From contig JASJZC010000007.1 in assembly GCA_037178855.1 (NCBI GenBank), positions 3,472,001 to 3,536,000 of the forward strand: DNA of 64,000 nucleotides. Reading direction: 5' to 3'. Numbering within the stretch: position 1 is the stretch's first letter; each line of letters begins with the position of its first letter. A model generated the notes under the pieces. It was not told the DNA's origin and did not search any database. It saw nothing but the letters and a program-made list of their open reading frames with translations. Origin of the DNA: Oscheius sp. JU75. Taxonomy: Eukaryota; Nematoda; Chromadorea; Rhabditida; Rhabditidae. This document shows positions 1 through 10,458 of the stretch, in pieces. Position numbers and translations under genes: made by a program.

Positions 1-132
1 TATCGGCGCTCTTGCTTTCCCGGATATACTGTCCCGGCGTGGGTGGGGCGGATACTAGCGACCTTTCACCGCGATGCTATCGCCTTTGAACCAGTCGCAA
101 GTCAACGGATTTTTCGCGCTCACTCTTTTCGC

Positions 133-2157
133 ATGGCAGTTGCGGTTTATGTGTTTATTCTACTGCTGGTCACTACTTCAGCTGCCGCTCTAAAGGTCCA
201 ATGCTGCCGTGATCGCGGGGTCACAACCGGCTGCGCCAATCTGTTTTGTGACCCGCGCAAGCCCCCTGGAGATGCCGATATGTCAGTTTCTCTTTCGTTT
301 TTCCCGCGTTTTTTTTGTTGTATCATTGTATCACTCGCAGCGGTCATTTTTCAGTTACACTGCCTTTGAAGAGCCGAACTCCTGCAAGTCTTTTCTACCA
401 GCCATTGCGACATGTCTCAGTGAGGGACACGATGCATCCAATTGCTGCCAAGAAAAGGCCGAGAGGCCAGATTTCAATGACTGTCTGGAAGTATGTAAAG
501 GATCAGCCCGTACTGCTTTCGACTCCTGGAGTCATTTCCAATCTTGCTTGGCCATCAACATACCCCCAATGTACAAATGCATGATGGAAACCTATCGGAG
601 ATCACCGTCTGCTCCTCTCGGCCTTCGAATTGTGTCAAAAACAAGTACGTCAGTTCGTCTAGAATGGGACAAACCCGAGACGAACCCCTCATTGGTCACC
701 AAGTACAAAATAATCTTTGCTGAGACATCTGGAAGAAGAGTTTCGGAGATTGTGCACGAGTCGAGAGACACTTCGATATCCGTTACAACACTTCTGCCTG
801 AAAAGAAGTATACTGCCTATGTGCTAGCACAAGGATCTGGTGCCGAAGACCTCTCTCAATCCTCCGACTATGTACAGTTTTCTACTTCCCTGAGGAGTCA
901 GGACGATCCTGTTTTCTCGGAAGTTGTAAAACTTTCAAGGGATGCAAAAACTGCCATTTTGGCATGCCACTTGCGACAAGGAGCCGTCCAAAATAGCAAG
1001 TTGATATGGGAACGAAAGGTATAAACTAACGAGACATGGTTAACCAGTTTTTATAGGAAAAAGGAAACTTGAAGCAGCTGGACGGTAATCGATTTACCAT
1101 AACCACATATTCTGAAAAGATTGACGGCCTACATTATTACGTCTCAGCCCTAGAGATCAAAAATTTGGAGCAGTCCGATTTTACCATCTATCACTGTCAT
1201 TTGGAGAATGAGAAGAATGATTTTGGAGAGGTTGGTATTTTTACAATGTTTCGTTTCAGTCTGTTTAAGATCAAGCTGCAAATTCACTCTTTCGTGGAAA
1301 CAGTGCCTGCCACCCCTCCAGAATCCCCACTAGAATGTTGCTCCAAGGCGGTCACTCGACCCCAATGTCAGTCTGTTTGTTCCGGAACAGCAGGAGTAGG
1401 AAAAGACATCAAACCAGGTAGATCATGCGGAAGTCTTTTTCGTAGTCTAAGCAAATGATCTTTTGCTGTGATACCAAGGCCGTAGGGGAATGATAACCAC
1501 GATTTTCAGGAGCTTTTCTGCCACAGTTTCGCTGTTTCGATGAATTTAACACTCTGATGAGGTGTACTCTCCAAAACTTGAACAACGTGGGATGTTGCAT
1601 AAATCAACAGGTACGATGCTTCTCTCACTACCTTCACCGTTATTCAGATTCCATATCATTGCCTTGGAATGTGCGACAGCCGTTATATGTTAGGGAATAT
1701 CTTCTTTTCTGATTGCGTTAACTATGTAAACAAGGTAACCCCGTGCCTAAACTCTCGGGCAAAGCAGTTCAATTTAGGTTTTCGTTTGTCAAGAAGAACG
1801 AGTTAGAAATCTTCCCTACGCCGTATCATCCCTTAAAGTGAAATCGGAAAATGACGCGACAACCCTCGAATGGGAGCCTTCTATCGATGCCGAGGTTTGT
1901 AACCGTGCCCTAAAACGAAATTCGCCTCTCTTAGTTGTACCACGTTTACCATCGTATACGAAAAGGACCGTGGGCAGGAGGCGCAACAACACAATCCAAA
2001 ACAATTACGGGCTCTGCAGATGAGGTTGCCTTATTCAATTCACAAAAAAAGACCTCTAATTAAGGTGGCTGTTCTGGCAGTCAACAAGTTTGGCTTTTCT
2101 GGAGTAAGCAGAATGGTTTTCGTGGACAATAGATGGAGCAGCACTTACGTGGTGTAG
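133..2157 (+). CDS. Secreted/extracellular DB-module, FN3 and Ig domain protein (C25G4.10-like), probable frameshift
   Basis: Exons by splice signals: 133-281, 355-1018, 1057-1417, 1510-1610, 1648-1734, 1778-1894, 1935-2157. The ATG at 133 gives a signal peptide (MAVAVYVFILLLVTTSAAA) followed by the CC-RDRGV type Cys pattern of nematode DB modules. Exon 2 completes that module and adds an FN3 domain (LRLEWDKP-like strand) and the start of an Ig domain. Exon 3 has the Ig C-strand Cys (DFTIYHC) and begins a second DB module (ESPLECC), which runs through exons 4-6. Exons 6-8 hold a second FN3 (TTLEWEPS, later VAVLAVNKFGFSG). In the last exon the frame stops at 2075 unless one base is dropped from the seven A's at 2044-2050; the exon sum is then exactly 567 codons. 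The architecture resembles C. elegans C25G4.10, whose role I do not know. An AATAAA lies 64 nt after the stop. Confidence 0.8.
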
Positions 2158-2220
2158 AAAGGCAATATTTCTAATTTCTGTACAAAAACTACACATTGCA
2201 ATCAGTACAACGGGTAGATT

Positions 2221-2226
2221 AATAAA
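2221..2226 (+). terminator. AATAAA polyadenylation signal of the DB/FN3/Ig gene
   Basis: Canonical hexamer 64 nt after the stop codon at 2155-2157. Confidence 0.6.
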
Positions 2227-2243
2227 CTGTTAGTAATGCACTT

Positions 2244-2406
2244 ACCTTGTAATGTCGGTGCAGCATGTCCTGCCTCTCTCCCGTACGCACTGAATATGAG
2301 CTTGTCGTTCTTTCTCCATTCCAAAGCGAAGTTTGAATCGTCTGGTGGATCAACGCCACATGTCAGTGTTATAGCTTGACCTCGTCTTCCCCAAGTTGTT
2401 CGCATC
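2244..2406 (-). pseudogene. Orphan Ig-domain exon
   Basis: One open exon with a good acceptor (TTTTTCAG) upstream and a good donor (AAG|GTAAGT) downstream on the minus strand. It encodes about 54 residues that look like the first half of an Ig domain of a cell-adhesion protein: ITLTCGV, then ALEWRKNDKLIFSAYG. No partner exon is visible: downstream on this strand the terminal exon of the plus-strand DB/FN3/Ig gene follows directly, and the upstream 3.5 kb holds no matching exon. It is either a remnant of a deleted gene or one exon of a gene with very long introns. The family was not identified further. Confidence 0.5.
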
Positions 2407-5400
2407 TGAAAAACTGTGAACTTTTTACGCGTATTTGATTATCAGCGTTCGACAGTGTTAAGCTGGAAACAATTAGGCTTGAATGTCCTTTGCGACCCAC
2501 TAGTCAAACTTTCTCTTTTCCAGGGGTCTGGCATTGCGCAAGAGTGTCGTCCTAAGCGCAAAGGGAGACTTCGCCGACGGCGCAAGACACAAAAGAAAAA
2601 GAAGAAGGAAACGAGTAACAAGTGGGTGAGATAACGGGCGGCTTAAAGTGCCCAGGCCAAGTGACCCATCGGCAGCCTGCGCGACAGTTTTAATAAATGA
2701 CATCTGAGGCAGCTGGCAGGGGTCACCGATGTTGTTTACCTCCTCCAGATAACATTTCCTCGTTTTCTGGATCCTATAACACACATTCGCAAACTTAATT
2801 GGCAAAATGAGAAGGAGAAATGAGTTTCGGGTCTTTAGAATGTCAGCACCTCGTTTTAAGTGAACCGAATGGGCTGTTGCACTAATGCGAAACGTAAGGT
2901 TTCCGGAGCAAGAAGCCAGCCTTGCGCAGAGCAATCAACAGTGCGTAAGCAGTTGTTACCAATATTAATCGGAAATCGTAGAAATGAACCCCATAAATAT
3001 GTAATTAACTAGACGAGGGAGCGCCTGTGATAGCTGAAAAGGAGCGTAAAACTCAAAATGAGAACAAATGCCGTTCGGATAGCACGAATTGCGTGTCTTA
3101 AACAAGACGCCGCAAAATTTCGTTACTGCTCAAAGACACGACTCAACATGCGAAATCTGCGCTCCATTGAAACAGAACAACAGGGTAATCCTTTTTTTTT
3201 TGAGGACGCGCGAACATCAAAAAGCAACAATTATGTACCAGTATGACTGGCAGTCTGATAAACTTGTTGAGACAGAAGGTATAACGTGAGAACGAATGCA
3301 TTGAATATTCCGATGGGAAAGTAACCATGCTTATGTGAAAGAGCGCTCTCAATTGCAAAAGAAAAATTCAATAAAGCGCTCCCAACAAAGAGCACAAGCT
3401 TTTGATCTGGCTCACGATTGAATCCGAAGCCTGGTAAAGGGCGAACGACTGATTATGTGGCCAAAAAGAAAACATTGTGCCATCGGGTGGATCCGCTCAT
3501 TAGCTCACTGTTGTCGGAACTAATTGACAGTGGGGTCATTAACACTTGCAAGGAGGGGAACAGATGTCTGTAAGCCTATAGGGAAACAAGCTTGGTGTCA
3601 TCTTCTTGTCGTTCAAACACATTCAAGGTAATCTGAATTGCTAACTATCTCGAGTCCAAACAAAGGACATCAAGAACCACTGAGGTCGCTGCTATCAAAT
3701 GACACTACAGGAAATCTTTCAGTGAGGATGCGGAAAGCGATTTTAGTTGAAGTCACTGGATTCACTACCTTCTCTAAATGTTCTTCTTTGACGGGTTTGA
3801 ACTTTTCAATGGCCTGTTTTCAATAGAGAAATCTTCTGAAACGATTTTCAGCAAGTTCGTGGTTTCAGCAAAGAATTAAAAGAAAACTACGAGTACGAGA
3901 TGTCTGTTGCAGTTAGAGTAGATGAATAACCTGCAAAAATGAAAGTTGGAGTATTTATTCAATCTAAGCAATCTTTCAATATTAAGAGTAGCGCAATGCA
4001 CACATGTGGTGGCCCAATTCCGTCTACAAGATTCCTCAAACTCTCTGCAAAGTCCGCGACATATCTTTTACCCTCGTCATTTTGCAAGAGGTTGTCGTCT
4101 TTGGTCCCTTGAGCCGAAAACTCCTTTAGATGTTATTCCAGGAATTTTGGTCCCGACGCAATATTAAGAACGTTTTTCTTTTTCATGGAATTTCAGAGAT
4201 GAGGACAGCCTTTTCGCTTGGATGAACCTCGACGTGGCAAAAATGGCCGGCACTCCATACCCACGGCCATGGCGGTCATTCGGGTGCCAAAAGCACAAAC
4301 GCAATAACTACTCATCGCACAGTTAGGTACCCAACCTTGTCTAGTAACTCTGAAAAAAACCTTTCCCTATATAACAGATTGTCTGGCTGGGAATTGGGAT
4401 TAATTTACCCACACTGGAGATCTTTTTCACAGAAACAGCCACAGACTCCAGTCTTCCTCCACTTAGAAGGATTACTTTTCATGGAAAATTTACGATTTCC
4501 GCTTATTACTTGGACGGAAACTCATTATGTTTCAGCTAAGATTTGCCTTGTTCTTTCTGCCTTTTTTCGGCCTCTGGTATGATACAAAACGCGAAATGAT
4601 CAGATAAGTTCCATAACATTTATTCAACCCTGTGAACCCTTCTTCTCGTCGCACAGCTTACCAATAGTCATAATTAAGGCAGTTGTTTTGATCGAAAGTT
4701 TTTTGAAACCATAAGCGCGTGCGTCAATTTATCCATTAACAGGTTTTTTATTCTTCCTGCACGGCTAAAGTCAAGAGTCTGCAGTCCCGTTTTGCCTCAC
4801 CAAAAGGCTCTTCCGGTCCGCTTTCTGTTGTTACTATGAAGTCTTTTAAGGGACAAACACGCCACAATTAAATGCTCAGTTTGTTCTGGTCAGGACACTG
4901 GTTGCCCTCCTGCCAACTTAATAAAAAGTCTGGCTCTTTGCTAGAAAATTGTCTCAAAAGGCCCCATTTCTGCTGTTGGCAGTTGTCATTGGCAGGATGC
5001 TGCAAGCACATCTGAACAGATCACTTCCTCCCCCTACTTTACTCCTTGCGAGCATGTTGGGTGTGGTTCATTCTCCCGGTCAAACGTCCTCCCCTTGTTC
5101 CATCGTCTATTTATCTATGACGATATGAAATTAGCTGTCGAGGCTTTTCTGTTGACAGTGCTCTTGGCGAGAAATAGACACCGAACCGAAGATGTTTTCA
5201 CGAGTTCCTCGGTCTGTCGCCTCATGAACACGTCCAATGACTAATATATTATCTATATGAAAAGGTGTTTTTACCCGATGCTTTCAAGCAATTTGGTCCT
5301 TTCATATTGTCTCACTAAGACTGAGACTCAGAAGAGCAAGTACAATCACGAGGCCTTGGGATGTCAACGGCTATTTGTCGGAATTGACCAAGAAATGTTC

Positions 5401-5974
5401 CGTTCGCCCCCTTGTTTTCAAAAGCATGCTTATCCGGCAGATTTTTGCCCAAGTCCGTTTTATACTTTCATAAGTTTCCGCGAAAGCATTTTTCTCTTAG
5501 AAAAGTTGTATCTGACCACCAAAAGGGCAGAAAAGGTCGAATGAGAAGCCACGTAGGTTATTATTATAGGCTTTCCGCAATCCGTTTGACATCTCAAGTG
5601 GATATTGGGGAAGCATGTGAGGCATTTATTTTCCTTTCTTTGTTTTCATCTTCCCCTCTCATTCGGTTACTCATTCCGTTTCAGGTTCTCGTCGATCAGC
5701 CATCTTTCTTTCACTACGGCGGAGCCTTGATTTCTGTTCAACAGACTCCTCATCGAGGTAAGCGCTCATTATATGCTCTTGAACTGTGAATTAAACATTC
5801 TATTGAACAGATCAAAAAATGGCTGAGGTTGCCTGACACTTCGTGAGGTCAACTTCCTTAATCCAGTCACGCATAAATGAGAAAGGCAGCACTCAAAATT
5901 TGGCTTTCCGCGTGATAGATAATTGGGTTATTTCGCGCAAACTTTCTTGTATTTTAAGAACATTGTTATCCTAG
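2407..5974. other. Gene-free stretch upstream of the glutamate transporter
   Basis: About 3.5 kb without a convincing coding exon on either strand. Reading frames reach at most about 140 codons and show no domain, signal peptide or consistent splice chain. It may hold regulatory DNA for the transporter or debris of the gene that owned the orphan Ig exon. Confidence 0.5.
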
Positions 5975-7904
5975 ATGGTGCGAATCTCGAAGGAGAACGT
6001 GCTTCTTCTGCTGACCGTCTTTGGAGTAATCACTGGAACCATTCTTGGGGTATCTCTTCGGAACACCAATGTAAGTCAAACTGTTGTCTCAAAGTAAACT
6101 CTAACCTAGAACAAGGAAAAATGGAGCAAACGTCATCTCAGCTACCTTCGGTTCCCAGGAGATTGTTTTGTACAGATGCTCAAAATGCTCATCCTTCCAC
6201 TTATTATGTCCAGTATAATGTCAGTTGATTCTCAGCAGTGTCCACAACAGCATTTTTTCAGCACAAGTTTAGCTTCTGTTGATTCGAATACTGCCGGTAA
6301 ATTGGGAGTAATTTCCCTACTCTACTACTTCCTCACTACTATGGCTGCTGTCATCCTTGGTAGAATCGTTAGTTCATTTGGTAACGGGAATCTTTAGGAA
6401 TCATCCTTGTCATGATCATCAAGCCAGGAACCTGGACTGTCACCAATATCGAAGACGCTGTCGGTGGACAAACCAAGGCTCCCTGTATCTCTAACGCTAT
6501 GGACACTATCCTCGATTTGGTCAAGTAAGGTTTTATGCTTCTGATCTGAACTGTTTTACAGGAGTCTGTTTCCCGAAAACCTCGTCGAAGCCACTTTCCG
6601 TTCTCACAAGGTCTGTATGAAGTTCTTGAACGGAACCAAGCAAATCGATCCTGATCTGGTTCTCAAGTTGACCGATGGTAACTAATGTTAGTAGTCTAAA
6701 CAGTCCCCTTTAGATGCTCGAAAAGTATTTACTGAGATCCCAGAACGACAGACATCCGATGGAATGAACATTCTTGGACTTGTCACCTTCAGCGTTGCCC
6801 TTGGCATAACGATCGGATACATTGGTGAGGAGGGAAATGCCATGAAGGCGTTCTTCAAAAGCCTGGAAGCTGTGAGCATGAAGCTCATTTCTCTTGTCAT
6901 TTGGTGAGATATCAAATGATTCAGAATAAACAGCGCTTAGGTACTCTCCAATCGGAATCACATTTCTGATTGCTGCTCAAATTGTGGCCATGAAGGATCC
7001 TGGAAAGGAACTTCAGCGGTTGATGGGCTACATGATCACGGTTCTGCTTGGTCTCTTCATACACGGATTCGTAGTTCTGCCTCTGCTCATGATTACGGTA
7101 CACAGTCTAGCTCAACTTTCTATGAGGTTCAGTTGGCCCGAAGGAATCCTATCAAATATGTGGCTGGTATGGCGCAGGCGCTCCTCACCGCCCTCGCAAC
7201 AAGCTCCAGGTGATCTCAGCCAGAAGCCCATCATTCAAATTATTTCAGCTCTGCTACCTTGCCTTTGTCCATTAAATGCGTGGAGGAAAACGGGGTAGAC
7301 TCACGAGTCGCTCGATTTGTACTTCCTCTAGGAGCTACCATGTGAGAAAGGGCACGTGCATTAACAAGTCGATCTTTCAGTAACATGGATGGAACGGCCC
7401 TATATGAAGCTGTGGCGGCTATCTACATCTCACAATGTGTCGGACAGACTCTGACATTGGGAGAAGTCGTGCTGGTGTCTTTGACAGCAACCCTGGCCAG
7501 TATTGGAGCGGCAGGAATTCCTCAGGCTGGAATTGTTACAATGATTATGGTTCTCATAGCAATCGGACTGCCCTCTAACTTATTCATTCTCATTCTTCCA
7601 GTCGACTTCTTCTTGGACAGAATTCGGTGAATCTGCCGTAAGAAGCAAAGAACAATCTGTTCTCTTTTCAGAACCACGGTCAATGTTCACGGCGACAGCA
7701 TTGGGGCAGCCGTCGTAGGAAAGCTTTGCGAAAAATACCTTAAAAGGGGTTAGCCTTTTCCCTCTCTCAGACGCCAATTACACAATTTTAGGACCTCCAG
7801 AGACCAACGACCAGGGATACAGCATGCTCTCACAGACGGCCTCACCTGATCCTTCAAAGAGGACAATTATTGGAAACCACTACGAAAATTCTCATATGCT
7901 CTAA
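5975..7904 (+). CDS. Excitatory amino acid (glutamate/aspartate) transporter, SLC1/GLT family
   Basis: Twelve exons: 5975-6070, 6110-6219, 6262-6359, 6398-6524, 6562-6677, 6714-6903, 6941-7097, 7127-7209, 7249-7341, 7381-7626, 7672-7748, 7792-7904; they sum to 501 residues, the usual SLC1 size. Diagnostic motifs in order: [14 protein letters not shown] (TM2), [24 protein letters not shown], the serine-rich HP1 loop [30 protein letters not shown] (TM7/8; canonical AAIFIAQ is AAIYISQ here), the HP2 segment [11 protein letters not shown], and [17 protein letters not shown] (TM8, with the Asp and Asn that bind cation and substrate). These proteins clear glutamate from synapses and tissue by sodium-coupled uptake at the plasma membrane. 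The start ATG follows a CTAG acceptor closely, suggesting trans-splicing. Which glt paralogue it is cannot be decided by eye. Confidence 0.95.
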
Positions 7905-8063
7905 ATCCTTTTATGTTTTTATTCATCAAATGACTTATATTTTGACACATAGATTAGACCTACTTCGTGTTTTTTTCCCCGTGGATCTCCAAAAGCGGTA
8001 CACATAACTTTGTTCCCATAGTACACACAGACTTCCGTTTAGGAAGGAAGAATTCAAATTACG

Positions 8064-8069
8064 AATAAA
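8064..8069 (+). terminator. AATAAA polyadenylation signal of the glutamate transporter
   Basis: Canonical hexamer 160 nt after the transporter stop and 17 nt before the stop of the convergent TTR-like gene, so the two 3' UTRs meet or overlap. A TTTATT (AATAAA on the minus strand) at 7918-7923 would serve the TTR-like gene, inside the transporter's 3' UTR. Confidence 0.5.
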
Positions 8070-8085
8070 TATACTCTATGATTGT

Positions 8086-8581
8086 TTAATGGATGCAACT
8101 TCTATCTTGCCCAGGAAACTCGGTTTCCAAGTTGAGATCCCCAATATTAAACCACTTTGAAGCTGTGCCATGATGTATGTAGTGTTTTGGAATGTTAAAC
8201 GTCACCTTTTTCTGACAAGGCTATAAACAAGATTAAATGTTATGCATGTACTTACTCGAATGTCGTCTAAACAGTCGTGATAAATGTAAAGGACAGGGTC
8301 AATATCTGTCAGTTCTCTGGTAGTACCATCTAGACGGAATTCGCCATCTTTGTCAGTGTATTTCTCATCCAAAAGGTCGTCTGGATCACCAGGATCTAAA
8401 AAGATTGGGAAATTTGTCAGTTTTTAAACTAACTGGTGTCAATGTCGTATATTTTAACTTTTGTGTTTCGTAGAAGAATATCACCGCACCATAGACGTCC
8501 TTTGACAGCGACTCCTTGCAGACGGAACGAGGAACATAACGTTAGAAAAGAAGAGAATAGTAAGAATTTCAAATGGTTCAT
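8086..8581 (-). CDS. Transthyretin-like (TTR/TTL) secreted protein
   Basis: Three exons on the minus strand: 8434-8581, 8256-8395 and 8086-8220, together 140 residues, the normal size for this nematode-specific family. It starts with a hydrophobic signal peptide (MNHLKFLLFSSFLTLCSS) followed by the family motif GVAVKGRLWCGDILLRNTKV, then DPDDLLDEKYTDKDGEF and the Cys-containing LYIYHDC, and in exon 3 CQKKVTFNIPKHYI. Both splice junctions keep the frame. TTR-like proteins are extracellular and abundant in nematodes; one C. elegans member acts in clearing dying cells, most have no assigned role. It is convergent with the glutamate transporter and sits close behind the proteoglycan-like gene on the same strand. 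Confidence 0.93.
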
Positions 8582-8680
8582 GCGAAAATATAAGTAGCCT
8601 TGTTGAGTGGCTTTCCTTATCGCAGAAACTATTGACTGCCTACCCACGTCAAACAGAAAACAACAAAAGTTTTGTTTTTA

Positions 8681-9496
8681 TTAATGCGGACATCTGCATT
8701 TGCCCACATGACAAGGTAGTCCATGACAATCGTTACCATGCGCCTTGCACTTTTTCTGATCACAGAATCCTAAAACAGCATCGACCATAAGTTTGAACCC
8801 ATGAGTGGATAAAGCCTAAAGCAAAAGGTATTTTAACAAGGGAAAATGCTTACTCTTTCACAATGGCAAGCTCCCTCGTGACATGCACCTCGAAGACCAC
8901 CACAATCTGAATCCTCGGTGCAGTTTCTTGAAGGGACACATGCTCGGCAATTGCACTTGCCCAAGTGGGTACCAAAGCATCTTCCCTTAAAAACTCTTGA
9001 TTCCTTAAACTTTGGCTACTACTTTTCCACAATCAGTGTCAGAAAAACATTCCGTCTCAGCCATGCATATTTTCAGCAGATGAGGAACAATCCTTCCAGG
9101 CTTGATGGTAATTGGTCTAGGTTTGTGACTAGTGGATCTGCGTGTTGTGGTCATAGTTGTGGTGGTTGTAGTTGTTGTTGTCGCTATAGTCGAGGTTATA
9201 GGAACCGGAGGTTCTTCTTAAAAAAAATTTCCCTTCATATCCTCATGTTCATACCTGAAGTTACTGAGGAGACGACTGCAAAATCGTCTCCACTTCCTTC
9301 GATATGCTGCAAATCTTCGTCTGACTGCTCGCTAGTGACTGGCAAAGCAAGCTCTGCTTCTAGTATTCGTTTCAAATCAGCTGTCAATTCTGACAAGATA
9401 TCATCGTCGTAGCTAGTAACCAGATTGACTAAAACTGAGTTCGAAAAAAACAAGACTTTTCTCACCTAACAATAAGACGCAGACGGTAAACTTCAT
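8681..9496 (-). CDS. Secreted chondroitin-proteoglycan-like Cys-rich protein
   Basis: Five exons: 9466-9496, 9255-9434, 9023-9216, 8854-8985, 8681-8815, giving 223 residues in a continuous frame. The ATG at 9496 starts a signal peptide (MKFTVCVLLLVLVNLVTS) only when the 31-nt exon is spliced. Next comes an acidic segment with one Ser-Gly glycanation-type site (IEGSGDD), then a Thr run (about 14 of 16 residues) typical of O-glycosylated linkers, and a C-terminal half with repeated Cys motifs (CFSDTDCGKGRC, CTEDSDCGGLRGAC, CHVGKCRCPH). The order resembles small nematode chondroitin proteoglycans such as CPG-3, but this is an inference from layout. The stop overlaps a minus-strand AATAAA (8677-8682). 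Confidence 0.8.
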
Positions 9497-10458
9497 ACCT
9501 CGTAGTGGCTTGTAGTGTAGGCTTGTAGTGTAAGCTCTAAGATTGAAGGTGAGATACTGAGGACGACGGTTTGGTGAAAGCGAGAGAGACAAGAGCGACA
9601 CCGGTTTTGGATCTTCCTGGACAACGGGCGATCTGCTTGTGTCACAAATTCAACGAGAGCAAAACAATCTTGTGTACTGCTCTTTAATCTTCCTAGCAAG
9701 TGCTCCATGTGCTGATCTTCGTCCGATGACACTTGTCATTTGAGTGGTCATTTGGCCCTCGTACGCAATTCCAGGATCGAGCGATTTTATACTCACGCCA
9801 GCAGGCCTCGGTTTTCGATCACTTTCAATTTATCAACGCCTTTTTAATATTTTCTTTTTTATGTTTGCCTACAACAAAAATAGAAGTTGAACATTCTAGA
9901 AAAATCTGGTTTGAGGTTTGAATTGGATGAGCTGGATTAAAGAAGGATATATCACCCCATGTGGTTACGCAAATGCTCGTCAAAGCTATGGACTACTGTA
10001 TTCTAATTGTTTTGAGCTATTCTATACTGCTACTTTTAGCTGTTCAGACACACTATACAAGTTTTCAAGGCAACGAGTGCAAATCAACTTCAATTTAAAT
10101 TATACAAGTTATAGGGCTACCTTGTAACAATTTTATTCTGCGATATGTTTCTCGAGCAATGTTGTAACAAAAAGTGATAAGGAAGAAAGTACGAGAGTAA
10201 AAAGTCGCGAGAAAAGTGTCGGAATCAATGTGGTCGAAAAGAAACATAAGAACTTAACGGGACTGGTTTTAACTGGTAAGTAAGACAGTGAAGTAGCATG
10301 TGACTATTTGAGAAGAATAGTCAATTGCAGAGACTGCTTTTTGAGAAAGACGAACCAGTATCGTTTGAGTGATGAGGGCTGTCCCGCGGACAATTGAAGA
10401 ATTACCGAGTGGTTTCTTTTAGGCGGTGGTTGTTGCGCTGTAACTACATGGGAGAATC
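9497..10458. other. Intergenic region
   Basis: No supported gene. A TATAAAA on the minus strand near 9784-9790 could belong to the proteoglycan-like gene. The remainder is AT-rich and unremarkable. Confidence 0.4.

Noticed and set aside
1231-1259. Possible 29-nt intron in the DB/FN3/Ig gene (GTTGGT...TTTCAG)
   Set aside because: It is shorter than any other intron here and removing it breaks the frame; reading through gives a sensible Ig strand and the next DB module.
2500-2934. 144-codon minus-strand frame
   Set aside because: No domain, low-complexity Leu/Ser content, no splice support; consistent with chance.
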